From Heliocidaris erythrogramma (lineage: Eukaryota; Echinodermata; Echinoidea; Camarodonta; Echinometridae): DNA of 64,000 nucleotides. Positions 10,426-21,650 of the stretch are shown here, piece by piece; positions within the stretch are counted from its first letter, which is position 1; every line of letters begins with the position of its first letter. Position numbers and translations under genes: made by a program. The stretch lies in assembly GCA_025617745.1 (NCBI GenBank), contig CM046862.1:54179597-54243596 (forward strand), given 5' to 3'. The notes under the pieces were generated by a model, which saw only the letters and a program-made list of their open reading frames with translations, was not told the origin of the DNA and did no database searches.

Positions 10426-13388
10426 AGTGCTATTAAGCATCAATACCATCGCGACGCATAGGCCTATTGATTACCAACATATTACATTTCATTGCAAAAT
10501 GGTCTGAATCTAATAGACTATGCACAAGCAACTGCACACACACACAGACACACACATGTATTGGTACACCGGTACACACCATAGAGTTGAGTTCTATGTA
10601 TAACTCTATGGCAGACACTTTGGCAGACATATTTGGCAATATACCAGCTGTTACATTAACGCGGTCTTTGCATGCATGCAGTTCGGGCATGCGCAGCTAG
10701 CTAGAGATTCAAATGATCTACAACAGCCAGTGATTGCAAGTGAAAGGCAGAACATGTGCCTACAAGATTTCTGGATTATAAACTTCATTTCAAAGGTGAG
10801 CAATGGCAATGTATTTTATGAAGTAATAGCAATTCATTTAATATTATTCACTTTCTTGATGGGTATTTTTGTACTGAGCATCACTCGACAGTTGATGAGT
10901 GAGAGTAATGAATGAAGGTTTAAGTACTTAAGACAGTTAAGCTTGTAGTTCCACCTATTCATATACATGTATTCGTTGTTTTTGTCCTATGGTGGGTATC
11001 CTTCCTGCATGCATGTTTCATAAATCAAATAAGCGATGCTACGTTATTTTATGAGTAGATAGACCTATAGTGTCCCTGAAAAGAGCCAAAATTATTCAAA
11101 CATTATGTAGAGGCTGCATGGCCGGCGGGGGGGGGGGGGGGGGGGGGGGGGGGGAGTTGCATCTGATCATCCGGTGCATAAATTTTGTTAGATGTATCAA
11201 ATTTAATGACGAATCCGGAGGATCTAATAAAATTTACTTTGCAATAGTTGCTCAGGAAGACATTTTCTGAAAATATTTTGATGTTTTCTTGCAAGAATGT
11301 TGTGAAATTAAATAAAAAGAATGATTTAAATATGTAGATATGAACAAAAACATTTCATTACAACTTTGATAATGATATTTGGAAATGGGAAGATGATGCA
11401 TTCTTTTTTCTTCTGCCATTGTGTAAATTAAATTGACACTTTCTTTTTTAATTGTTCATTTTCTTTTATCTGCATGGCAGGAAAGATGGCATTTTGTTCA
11501 GTCTGAGGCTCGGCAGAATCAAACTTATGTCTAAGGGATTGGACCTGAGCGAAGCGTTCTGCCTACATGTACATGTAGGTACGTGAGGAATTCGGCGAGC
11601 ATGTCTTAGCTGCGTTAGTAAGAGTGGATCTGTGGGCACGTGCTTGGGCTCAGAGGAGTACTTATATGTAGCAGCATGTGTGACTCGTACGTACATGTTT
11701 AGAATCATTCATATAAGATTAGCTTGTCATTTGCTAGTCTTTATAATGACACTTTAAATTTCTGAGATAATGTCAAGTCATAATGTAAATGTCTTATCTA
11801 TTTGACAAGCCTTTTTTAATTTACTTTTTACTTGTCTCCTCAAAAAAGTGGACTTGGAAGTCAGATTACAAAAATGATTTTAAAAATGTATTCTTCTGTT
11901 GGGGCAATGTATGAAATTTGCATAGTTATGAAAATACATGTATCATAAGAATAGGGGAATATCTTTGGGAAATCCTCACTTTTGAACATGAAACTGAAAC
12001 AATAATGTAGGTGACATTTAAAAAACAGAAATACTATTGAAGACTTTACTCTTACTCAGAGCCCTGCAGTATCCTTGATCATGAGAAGAAGAGACTGATA
12101 ATGTACATGTTATACTTGTACTTGTTATACTTAACAATTAGCCACTTGTGTATTCTTTCAAAATTGTAATCAAGAGGAAAACTGTGTTCTTCTAAACAAG
12201 AGACAATATTTCAGATATGTGTTAGTTGTGTATTTTTTAGATTATAGTCATGTCCATTCATAGGAATGTAACTGCTGTCCTCATGAAAGTAGCATTTTTA
12301 ACTGAGAAATGACCAGTAACAAAATTTTTCAATGAGTCCCTCAACTCTCTAGTGAGCGTGTGTGAAGAACATTTTATTTGACCAAGTTTATGAGTGAGCA
12401 CACATCAAAAGAAACTGTCGCTCTTCAAAATTCACAATGGTCTCTTCATAAGCTCATTGTACCAAGAATTTTTGGTACAATGAGCTTTTGAAGAATGTTC
12501 TTCACACATGCTAGCTAGAGAGTTTTGTACTCATGACTTATTTCATTGAAGTCTTGTGCATCTTTTCGGACAGAAAAAAAAGAATGTTTCAAAAGTATTA
12601 TGGCGGTATTCATGAACTGTACTATTCAACTTTCATTATAATCATTAAATCAAACTGTAACATGGGAGCCTGGAACTGGCCTCCAAATTGGAAAATTTGC
12701 AGAGGACTTTGGTAGTTCTCAACTACTCATCGAGCATAATTTCATGTAGGTGTAAGATGCCAAAAGGGGAGCTCCTCAACAAATGTTGAACTTCAATGTC
12801 TTCTGAATTCAGGTTTTAGTGCTACATTCATTCTTGGAGCTTTTTTTTTTTCTCATTCCTGAATTAACTCAATACTGCCTCCCTTTTTTCCATGTAGTAT
12901 CTGTTCAGGGATTTGAATCATATGTTACTAGTGTTTCAAAGTTAATTTCTTTACAGTTACGGGTCAATTTTACTTCAATACTTTACCTGCCTTTTACCTT
13001 GAGAGTGTGTACCACACAAACATTTATTCAGGTACACTCTGTATTTATTGCATGGCGACATGTTTTTATTATATATCTATCTTAAATGAAACTTATAAGT
13101 TCCTCAAGAATTTGTAAGTGTATATCAGCAAAGTTTATATACTTTTCCTATTTCTTTTTTTAAAGAGAGAGAATATCTGCAAATGCTTGAGGGACTTACA
13201 AGTTGTGCAGAGTTTAAATATCAGTATACACGTAGCAGTTTATATATGTATATTTCCTTTTATTAAAAGTGAAGGAATTTGTTCCTTAACTTGCAATTTC
13301 CACTTTCATTATATGTAGTAAAACGTGTTGGTCTTTAGTATTCTGATGGGATCATGCTTGATGGTGAATTATTTTGTGAATGTGGTAA
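10426..13388. other. Non-coding interior of element B
   Basis: No gene can be supported. A CA-rich stretch (10,530-10,560) and a run of 28 G (11,127-11,154) are present. An ORF at 10,676-10,915 has one possible splice donor (CAAAG followed by GTGAGC, near 10,796) and a hydrophobic C-terminal half, but nothing recognisable. Two near-palindromic segments around CCAAGAATTTTTGGTACAAT (12,460-12,490) could form a hairpin. Confidence 0.5.
11127..11154 (+). repeat. Poly-G tract (28 G)
   Basis: An uninterrupted run of 28 guanines in AT-rich non-coding DNA. It is one of at least fifteen G or C homopolymers of 12 or more bases in this window. Confidence 0.95.
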
Positions 13389-13390
13389 TA

Positions 13391-13528
13391 CAGTGCAAGT
13401 CACAATTCTTCTACCTGTTAACCTGCAAGCGCTGAATTCAATAGATATGGTCCGGTGATCCCACTGTGATCCTATTGTGATAAGCTTTTGCAGGTTAACA
13501 TGTAGAAGAAGAATTGTGACAGGCACTG
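13391..13528. mobile_element. Tc1/mariner-type MITE, 138 bp
   Basis: The ends CAGTGCAAGTCACAATTCTT and its near reverse complement (AGAAGAATTGTGACAGGCACTG spanning 13,507-13,528) are flanked by TA on both sides. The arms extend through CTACCTGTTAACCTGCAA. The right arm has an extra AGA triplet. No coding potential. Confidence 0.8.
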
Positions 13529-13544
13529 TACTTGGCAAAACCGC

Positions 13545-14995
13545 ACACCAGTAGCATGCATCAGTACCAAACAGAAAACCCACACAGTAGTATGACAGAG
13601 CGATACCACAGAGTATCACATATTGACACCGGCACAAGACTTCCACACAGCAATACCACATAGGAGTACCACAGAGCTTTACCACAGAGGAGTACCACAC
13701 ATCTATACCACAGTGGAGTACCATACAGCTATACCACAGGGGAATACCAAATAGCAGTACCACAGGAGTACCTCACAGCAATACCACAGACGAGTACCAC
13801 ACAGCAATACCACAGATGAGTAGCACACAGTAATACCACAGGGGAAACTACAGAGCAATACCACACAGGGTAATACTACAGAAATACCACAGAGAAGTAC
13901 CACACAGCAATACTACAGAGGAGTACCGCAAAGCAATACCACAAGGGAGTACCACATAGTAATACCATATGAGAGTAGCTGTGTGGTACTCTCATATTCA
14001 GTATGGTATTTTTGTGTGGTACTTCTCTGTGGTATTGGCCTATGTCCAAAGATGAACTCAGGTATTGCTGTGTGGTACATCTGTGTGGTACTGGTTTGCG
14101 GTACTGCTATGCGGTATGTGGTAAACATCTGTGGTATTGCCCAATGGTATACCACAGGAATTGCTATGTGGTACAGCTTTGTGGTACTGCTGTGTGGTAC
14201 AGCCATGTGGTACTGCTGTGTGGTACAGCCATGTGGTACTGCTGTGTGGTACAGCCATGTGGTACAGCCATGTGGTACTGCTATGTGGTATTGCTGTGTG
14301 GTACAGCTATGTGGTACTGCTATGTGGTACAGCCATGTGGTACTGCTATGTGGTACATCCATGTGGTATTGACGTGATTTGTGTGGTATATGTCCCAAAA
14401 TACCACATGTATTGCTGTGTGGTACAGCCATGTGGTACTGCTGTGTGGTACAGCCATGTGGTACAGCCATGTGGTACTGCTATGTGGTACAGCCATGTGG
14501 TACTGCTATGTGGTATTGCTGTGTGGTACAGCTATGTGGTACTGCTATGTGGTACAGCCATGTGGTACTGCTATGTGGTACAGCCATGTGGTATTGACGT
14601 GATTTGTGTGGTATATGTCCCAAAATACCACATGTATTGCTGTGTGGTACAGCCATGTGGTACTGCTGTGTGGTACAGCCATGTGGTACAGCCATGTGGT
14701 ACTGCTGTGTGGTACAGGTGTGTGGTATTGACGTGATTTGTGTGGTATATGTCCCAAAATACCACATGTATTGCTGTGTGGTACTGGCATGCGGTATTGC
14801 TTTGTGGTATTGTTTTGTGGTATTAACATGTGGTAATGGGCCCGGGGTTCTGTGGTATTTTCTATGTGGTAATCCCGTGTGGTATTTATGTGTGGTACTT
14901 CTATGTGGTAAATGTCCCCAAAAACCACAGGAATTTCCCTATGGTATATCCTATGGTATATCCTGTGGTAACGTTGTGTGGTATACCACAGAAAA
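13545..14995. repeat. Right TGTGGTAC array of B, with a strand switch near 13,975
   Basis: From 13,545 to about 13,970 the units read ACCACACAGCAATACCACAG. From 13,980 to 14,995 they read as the reverse complement (GTGTGGTACAGCCATGTGG). The basic unit is about 12-13 bp. A higher-order block starting TATTGACGTGATTTGTGTGG recurs at about 14,368, 14,591 and 14,727. Long ORFs in all frames (up to 201 codons) are a property of the stop-poor repeat and are not called as genes. Confidence 0.88.
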
Positions 14996-15332
14996 TTTTT
15001 GTAAGGGATAACTACCATTGTCAAAATATACAGATGATCTTGATATGTTTATAAAGTTGCTTTTCTTGCACTCTATTTCTCTCCCCTCCCCTTATTTCTG
15101 TATCAGTGTTGTAGCTTTATTCCATACACCATTTCATTTTCTGCTTATTTTCTTGTTATTTCCCTTACTTTGCATGGGTCAATATTGTCCATATTTCTAT
15201 ATGTTTTCTTTTTTCCTTTTCCTTTTTTTATTTTTTTTGAGGGGGGACCCGACTCTCTTTGATTTTTTTTTTTTTTTTTATGGAAACGGCATGAATGATG
15301 TCTCGTATATGTGGTTTATATATACATGTATA

Positions 15333-15400
15333 TATAGAGAGAGAGAGTGAGAGAGGGGGAAGGGGAGGGGAGGGGAGAGAGAAAGAGAGAGAAAGAGCTA
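15333..15400. repeat. GA-rich low-complexity tract
   Basis: A purine-only run (GAGAGAGAG, GGGGAGGGGAGGGG, GAAAGAGAGA). It follows a CT/T-rich stretch (15,200-15,280) of opposite strand bias. Confidence 0.9.
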
Positions 15401-16194
15401 ACATTTAGATTTGCTTTTTTTTAAATATCTGCATTGGTAATAAAAAATTGTAGCATATTTGCAAATTTCACTATCTACAAAAGTTTAATATTGTAAATAT
15501 GCTAGTGTAATATTTTTTGTGAAATTTGTTACATGTACATATATCTCACTCTGTCGTTTCAGATCCAGCAAATAGACGAGAAAAACAACAACGGTACTAG
15601 GAAACAGCATAAGCAGTATAAAAAACTAAAAAAAAAGAAACGTATTTTTTTTTTAGATGGACAAAATGAAGAAGACTTCTGGCACGTTTTAAGATTATAT
15701 CCAAACTGGATGAAGCTGTTAAGGTGGCACCATAAGTAGTACCTGCAGGAAAAATGTTTCCAGTACTCGGAACTGAAGAAATTTTTACTATGAATACTAT
15801 GAAGGCCGGGAGGACTCCTTTCAACATGCCCTGGTCGTGTATGCATCTCAACTATGGGGGAATGCACAATCAACTGATGAACAAAAACCGCAGCTTCATT
15901 AGATGATGACCAGTAATTTGAATAATTATAAGGAAGTGACAGATGGAAACAACCTTATCTTTTGCATAGCATGATGTCATTGTGATAACAAATACTGCAT
16001 ATTAATTATCTTTAATGTATGCATGGTGAAGGAGGAGACTGATTTAGATACAGTGATGGCCTAGAGATTACAACTGGAGGAGAAAGTCTATTGTATATCA
16101 ATTCATTCTACTTCTGACCGCCGTTCTGTTATTTGATGAATTCGCCAACTGGGCTTTTGGGTATTAAAATATTACTTACTCAGCTCTTTGTGAT

Positions 16195-16795
16195 TTGATA
16201 CATGCATTTCTGAAAGAACAATCTGAACTCATGCGACTTGACACTGAAATGCACGTTACGAAGGAACTAATGGCGAAAAATGGATATTGTGAAATTGTTT
16301 CGGGGTATCGCCTTAACCATGCCACTGGTAGCGGCATGCTATAGATGCGGAGTCGACCCTTCCCAACAGATGCATATTTGTTTTCAATAGTGAGAAGGAG
16401 CCGTGATATAAACTACATGTACCTAACCAATACAATATTCCATTATTTATTATTTTCACAATGTGTTTTTCTTTTAAGTTTGTTTTAAGAGAGTTGCCAA
16501 GGCTATTGATATATGCATTTCTAAACTCATGCGGCTTGACATTGAACCCCACTAGCCAGCACGTTACGAAAGAAACTAATGGCGAAAAATGGATATTGTG
16601 AAATTGTTTCGGGGTATCGCCTTAACCATGACACATGTAGTGGCAAGCTATAGATCCGGAGTCGACCCTTCCCAACAGATCCATATTTTTTCAGTAGTGC
16701 GAAGGAGCCGTAATATAAACTACCTAACCAATACAATATTCCATTATTTATTATTTTCACAATGTTTTTTTTTTTAAGTGAGTTGCCGAGGCTGT
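16195..16795. repeat. Tandem duplication, two copies about 312 bp apart
   Basis: The block with AATGGCGAAAAATGGATATT, GTTTCGGGGTATCGCCTTAA and GTCGACCCTTCCCAACAGAT occurs at about 16,195-16,490 and again at 16,505-16,795. The copies are about 90% alike, with small indels. Neither carries a convincing ORF. Confidence 0.85.
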
Positions 16796-16884
16796 TCTTT
16801 ACAAATTGTACTTACAGTATATAAACACACTTCCAATACCATGTGATGTGTCACAAAATGAATTGTATGAGAAATGATTCCATC

Positions 16885-17555
16885 AAAATTCCATTATCAT
16901 TTTTAATGCTAGACTCCTAAGCTTAATTTACTTCAATAATGTATGTCGTTGCATATCCCCAAGCTTAAAATGAAAAATCTCCAGTTCTTTTTGTAAGATG
17001 AACATTATGGTGGTTAATTGATTGATAGTTTATTTAACCTGACAGCTAAGAAAGCAAGTTAGCGTATGTTTGTAAGCAAGCAACCGGGGGAAAGAAAGCT
17101 TTTTGTCCTATTCTCGAGGATTTGGATTAATTCCTTACCAACTACACAGTATTAATTTCTAATATTAAAATGGTTTACTTTTAAATATGATTACTTACTA
17201 TTTAATGGGTAAAACTATGTAGAAATAAGTGAATACATGTTTGCATGAATGGGATTGATGGGGTACTTCATGGAAATCTAATTACTGCTATGGAGTAAAT
17301 TTCATGGGCATGTACGAATAAGTGAAAATATATTTGCAGATCAATATAAAATACATGTATGTCGTTGCCTATTCCCAACTTAAAAGTAAAATTCCCCAGT
17401 GATTTTTGATGAACATATCATTTATAGATGCATATTTATAATAAAGAAGGTTTACTTTGATAATCTAATTACTACTCTGGAGTAAATTTATTGGGTATGT
17501 AGCAATAAGTGAATACATGTCAGCGTGAATGGGTTTGGTGGGGGTACTTCATATA
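16885..17555. repeat. Diverged repeated segments
   Basis: ATGTATGTCGTTGCATAT at about 16,938 and ATGTATGTCGTTGCCTAT at about 17,356 begin related 60-bp stretches. The word groups AAATAAGTGAATACATG and GGAGTAAATTT recur at 17,222-17,300 and 17,468-17,520. They look like pieces of an old, rearranged tandem duplication. Confidence 0.6.
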
Positions 17556-17879
17556 TAGGCATGCTCAGATATTTGTTGACCGCGCAAACAGGTCTGTTTT
17601 CAAGACAAAATTCCACAGGCAATGCTCATTATTTGTGACATACATGTATGTACACAGGTTGCATGGCAGGTCACCGGCAACTTATATTTCAAGTACCCCC
17701 ATTTTTCTTTTTAATGTTGTTGTTTTTTGTACTGGCACAGCTGTGGTGAGAGGCTGATGATGATTGCATGATGATCAAGTAGTCTTTGTGTCCCATGTCT
17801 TTCCTTAAAAACGATTTAGGATTTGTCCCCTTGTATCGATTGAATAGACCAATATAGGCATATTGTAAATCTCAGTTGC

Positions 17880-18740
17880 TAAATTATGTCGGGCCCATGA
17901 GGGGCCCATGGGGGAACGCAATATATGGGATCAATCATACTGTTCCCACATATTACCCAGATGGGCCCCAGATTAAACCCATATGGGTCCCCTATGGGCC
18001 TTGTGTGCAAAATATTATGGGGCCCCATATGGGCATTCCAGGGTGGGACCCATATGGGATAGCCCATATTTTTCCAACGTATTTCCCACATTTATACCCA
18101 AATTGGACCCAGGCTTAACCCATATTAGCCATATGGGACGGCCCTTATGGGCCCCATATGGGCCTTGGGTGCAAAATCTTATGGGGCCCATATGGGCATT
18201 CCCGTGTGCGACCCATATGGGATAGCCCATATTTTACCCACATATTGCCCACATTTATACCCAGATGGGCCCCAGGCTGAACCCGTATAGGCCATCTGGG
18301 ATGGCCCATATGGGACCCACATGGGAATTGGGTGCAAAATTTTATGGGGCCCATATGGGCATTCCCATGTGGGACCCATATGGGCGAGCCCATATTTTAC
18401 CCACATATTGCCCATATTTATACCAGATGGGCCCCAGAACGAACCCATATTGGCCATCTTGGATGGCCCATATGGAACCCACATGGGCCTTGGGTGCAAA
18501 ATCTTATGGGACCCATATGGGCATTCCCGTGTGCGACCCATATGGGCGAGCCCATATTTTACCCACATATTGCCCATATTTATACCAGATGGGCCCCAGA
18601 ACGAACCCATATTGGCCATCTGGGATGGCCCATATGGAACCCACATGGGCCTTGGGTGCAAAATCTTATGGGACCCATATGGGCATTCGCGTGTGCGACC
18701 CATTTGGGATAGCCCATATTTTACCCACATATTGCTCACA
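17880..18740. repeat. GGGCCCATATGGGC array, about 160-165-bp period (inner right array of A)
   Basis: About five long units, starting near 17,900, 18,060, 18,225, 18,390, 18,550 and 18,713. Each contains GCCCATATTTTACCCACATA, GATGGGCCCCAG, GACCCATATGGGCATTCCC and similar words. It uses the same CCCATATGGG core as the left array but with a longer, different unit. ORFs on both strands are by-products of the repeat. Confidence 0.9.
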
Positions 18741-18902
18741 TAATATGTTTTGATAGCTGTCAAAACTTTTTCAAACCTTGGTAATTGACTTTTAAATTTA
18801 GCTGATTTTTTTTTCTTACTGTCATTTCTGGGACGGCCAACAAAATGACGCACAGTGTTAATGGTGGGTGCGTAGACGAAAAGGGAATAGCCCAACAGGC
18901 AA

Positions 18903-19362
18903 TTAGCCTTAGTGATAATTAGAAAAAGTGATGTTTAAACAAATTGGCATTTAGACCAATTGACAATTAGACTTAATGGAAAATGGACTAAATGAAAGTT
19001 AGACCAACTGCATATTAGACCATATAAATGCCATATAGACCAAATGGATACTAGACCAAGTGGACTTTAGACGAAATGCCTGTAGACCAACTAGTTTTAG
19101 ACTGACTCGGAATTAGAGAAACTGACACTAGACGAATTGGTAGTAGACCAAGTAACACCAAAATAAAGTAGACGAAATGGTATTTAGACCAAATTATAAT
19201 TAGACCAAGTGATAATTAGCCCAAGTGGTCATTAGACCTTCTGGTTATTAGACCAAGTGAAAATTAGACCAAATGAAGAGTGGACCATAAGGGTTTAGCC
19301 CGAATGAAGGTAGCCCATATGGAAATTAGACCAAGTGGTTTTAGCCCAAGCGTGCATAAACC
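18903..19362. repeat. Right outer array of element A (ATTAGACCA type)
   Basis: A degenerate array with a period of about 20 bp of ATTAGACCAAATGG-like units. It is the reverse complement of the TGGTCTAAT array at the left end of A and finishes in AAGTGGTTTTAGCCCAAGCG and CATAAACC at the element edge. Confidence 0.85.
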
Positions 19363-19367
19363 AATCC

Positions 19368-19376
19368 GTCCGGGTC
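19368..19376. other. Target word GTCCGGGTC, left of element D
   Basis: The nonamer GTCCGGGTC occurs here, again between D and E (20,717-20,725), and as GTGCGGGTC right of E (31,143-31,151). It is read as the target duplication of two adjacent insertions. Because it abuts terminal GCG bases, the exact length could be 8-13 bp. Confidence 0.6.
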
Positions 19377-20716
19377 GCGTATTTTTTTTTGTAACCAAGC
19401 CTAGGCAGATTTCGCATTTTTCATGAATATTCATGACGCAGGGTCGGGAAACGGTTCCGATTGGTCTTCATGAAAGCACGGTCGCCGGTGGGGGAAAAAA
19501 GTCCCTGGCCTGCACGCACGTACGCATATTATGATCGTATGCGTTCAACGTGTAGGCGCCTAGCCTACGTTTTTGCACTGAATCTATTATCGATCTAAGT
19601 TAGATCTTAATATAAGAGTTAGAATTGCCTCCACGTATCCCTCAAAATGCTGGCCTAATAATAGACGTGTGGTAGACCCAACTTCAAAATGGAATCGGAA
19701 TGTGATCGTGTGATATCATCAAATTTGCAGGTATGTCTAGCCAAGACTCTAACTACTATAGGACTAGAGCTAGTCTACTGTAACTACAATTTTCAATTTC
19801 AGTTAAGTTTAGATTAAGTGAATGTTATTTTAAGGTCAATGAGCATGATGAGTTAGACCTAGATCTAATCAGTACTAGTAAATGATTGATGATGGGGGTA
19901 GATCTACATCTAGGGCCTAGGCCTAGATGATTTTAGGTCTACCCTACAATAACTAGTTACGCACTTTGTTTTCATCAGCTAAAAGGTCACCAAAATAATT
20001 TGTTTTCCTGGTACTAACGTTAGTACTATTGGAACGTTAGTAGTAGTCTGCTTCTTTCAGTCCTGAAGACTCTTGCAGTTCTTCTAACTCAGGGCAATGT
20101 GCGTTACAGGAGCAGGGTGCAAGTGCTAATTACAGTGTGCATGCAAGGAAATTTAATTTCTAACGTGAACAGTAAGACTCTAACGTTGTTAGACCTAGCC
20201 TAGAGTCTGTGTCTTGATTCTGCATATTCTTGTAAAGTTCATTTGTGGAGAACATTACGATGGGCAATTGTCAATATACGCATAGCCTAGGCCTAGACCT
20301 ATTTTCAGAGTAATGCCATTGGCAGTGTCAATTTTGGTCGGAAAAGGAGGGTGTCCTCAAAAGAGCTAATTACTAAATTAGATCTACGCACATGCAATAA
20401 ATTAATGCAAAACTTGATTTTGAAATTGACTGCTCAATCCAATTTTTTACGTGTCACATTGCATAGGTGGGGTGAATATGTTGAGAATTAAACAATACAT
20501 ACATGAACGTAGGCTAGGCGCCTACACGTTGAACACACACGATCGAAATATAGCGCTGCACGTAATATGCGTACGTACGTGCAGGCCAGGGACTTTTTTC
20601 CCCCACCGACCGTGCTTTCATGAAGACCAATCGGAACCGTTTCCCGACCCTGCGTCATGAATATTCATGAAAAAATGCGAAATCTGCCTAGGCTTGGTTA
20701 CAAAAAAAAAAGACGC
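19377..20716. mobile_element. Element D: 1.34-kb TIR element with about 200-bp arms
   Basis: The left arm (19,377 to about 19,575) runs GCGTATTTTTTTTTGTAACC, AAGCCTAGGCAGATTTCGCA, then past TCATGAATATTCATGA to GTGTAGGCGCCTAGCCTACG. The right arm (about 20,510-20,716) is its reverse complement with about 90% identity. Flanking nonamers are identical. The interior holds one short possible first exon (ATG at 19,689, MESECDRVISSNLQ, then GTATGT at 19,731) but no transposase. A 9-bp target repeat would fit a Mutator-like element, but the superfamily is not established. Confidence 0.75.
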
Positions 20717-21291
20717 GTCCGGGTCGCGAATTTTTTTTTCCTACGAACTTTTTGTCCCTGGCGCATGCGCACATGATCATTCTCCGAGACGTCATTAATA
20801 TTCATTAACATCTCGACCGACATATACTTAAAATTATCGCGCGATCAGGAGATATGATATTTGCACACAATTCCTAAAAAAATGATGGTGGAAATGCATC
20901 AAGTTTGAGCTATTCTGCACGTTTGAAAAAAAGTAAGTATGATCTTGAATAACTTGTTCCTGATTCCTATGTCATTGTACTTTTGCAATCTTAAATAACA
21001 CTAACAGTAAACTATAAAGTAGTTTTTCCAGCCATTTCCTCCTTATTCTTTTTTTATTGTACTTCCACTGTTCCAGTCCCGCATACTGAAATTTATGTAT
21101 TTTTTCTTCTTTTTGATGCTCTTGTCTGTTTACTAGTTGTCTTGAATATTATGAAATAAAAGTTCCTGGGACAATACAATACATTCGCATTTTTGCTTAC
21201 ATTCTGATAAGATATATAATAATTAAATATCATAATTGATAGGACTGAAGTAAATTGAATATATCATAAAGAAATGTGAGAAAATTACAAT

Positions 21292-21362
21292 GCCCCGACT
21301 GGGATTCGAACCCGGGACCCTGGATTACATGACCAGTGCTCTACCAACTGAGCTATCCGGGC
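21292..21362 (-). pseudogene. tRNA-like sequence (tRNA-derived), left arm
   Basis: On the minus strand a 71-nt sequence starts GCCCGGATAGCTCAGTTGG (box A) and ends in GGTTCGAATCCCAGTCGGGG (box B). The acceptor stem has one G:G mismatch, the anticodon stem a T:T mismatch, and the base before the putative anticodon is A rather than T. It looks tRNA-derived rather than a working tRNA gene. Confidence 0.7.
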
Positions 21363-21509
21363 TCCCGTCGAAGCGAAGTAACTTAAGAGGGAAGACCTGT
21401 CTCATTGGTAGGCCATTATTGCGTACGATGAAATTGGTATGGATGTACCCCCTGCGCTCGATGGAAAGAGAGGGGCTATATGTGAGATTGTTACTTTGCT
21501 TCGACGGGA

Positions 21510-21580
21510 GCCCGGATAGCTCAGTTGGTAGAGCACTGGTCATGTAATCCAGGGTCCCGGTTTCGAATCCCAGTCGGGGC
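21510..21580 (+). pseudogene. tRNA-like sequence (tRNA-derived), right arm
   Basis: The inverted partner of the left-arm copy with the same boxes A and B. It differs inside the T-arm (CCCGGTTTCGAATCC against CCCGGGTTCGAATCC). The same stem mismatches are present, so both copies derive from one already diverged sequence. Confidence 0.7.
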
Positions 21581-21650
21581 CTTGTAATTATTTCACATTT
21601 CTTTATGATATATTCAATATATAATAATATATATGTGGTCTAGTATACTA

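Larger units (their letters stand above)
7370..15010. mobile_element. Candidate element B: TGTGGTAC-array element, about 7.6 kb
   Basis: The left end (from about 7,370) reads ATCCCTTACAAAAATATCCT and runs into a GTGGTAT array. The right end (to 15,010) is its reverse complement, ATCCCTTACAAAAATTTTCT running into the same array type. The two ends therefore form short terminal inverted repeats with matching subterminal arrays. Between them lie 3 kb of non-coding DNA, a Tc1-type foldback and two MITEs. No convincing target duplication is seen (flanks GATGTGCC and AACTACCA), so the ends may have been altered or may belong to two separate elements. Confidence 0.45.
15012..17875. other. Right interior of element A, no supported gene
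   Basis: Non-coding AT-rich sequence containing local duplications (listed separately). Near 15,560 a pyrimidine tract ends in TCGTTTCAG, which could be a splice acceptor before a lysine-rich frame, but no protein is recognised. Confidence 0.5.
1071..19362. mobile_element. Candidate element A: 18.3-kb array-ended (TU/foldback-like) transposon
   Basis: The two ends are mirror images. Reading inward from 1,071 there is a degenerate TGGTCTAAT array, then CCCATATGGG arrays. Reading inward from 19,362 on the minus strand the same order appears, and the first 45 bases align (both reach ACCACTTGGTCTAAT after a related lead). The bases just outside are AATCCGTT (1,063-1,070) and AATCCGTC (19,363-19,370), an 8-bp direct repeat with one mismatch. 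Sea-urchin TU elements are known to have long inverted ends made of tandem repeats with 8-bp target duplications. No transposase is visible inside, so A would be non-autonomous. The inference depends on pairing two ends 18 kb apart. Confidence 0.55.
21254..21620. repeat. tRNA-containing inverted repeat (foldback), arms about 130 bp
   Basis: The left arm (21,254 to about 21,382) and right arm (about 21,489-21,620) are near-perfect reverse complements, running from TTGAATATATCATAAAGAAA through a tRNA-like sequence to GGGCTCCCGTCGAAG. The spacer of about 107 bp has no feature. The arms are far more alike than the surrounding DNA, suggesting a recent event. Confidence 0.88.

Noticed and set aside
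10676-10915. 79-codon ORF with a hydrophobic segment as a membrane protein gene
   Set aside because: There is only one possible splice donor, no partner exon and no family similarity. The length is expected by chance in AT-rich DNA.
13903-15011. Long ORFs (up to 201 codons) in several frames across the TGTGGTAC arrays
   Set aside because: Frames are open on both strands and in overlapping phases because the 12-13-bp repeat lacks stops. The translations are simple repeats of one word.
15533-15739. Lysine-rich ORF after a TCGTTTCAG acceptor-like site as an exon
   Set aside because: It is a low-complexity AAA-rich sequence with no donor or partner exon.
21292-21580. Two functional tRNA genes
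   Set aside because: Acceptor and anticodon stems carry mismatches, the base before the anticodon is not T, and both copies lie in a foldback repeat.
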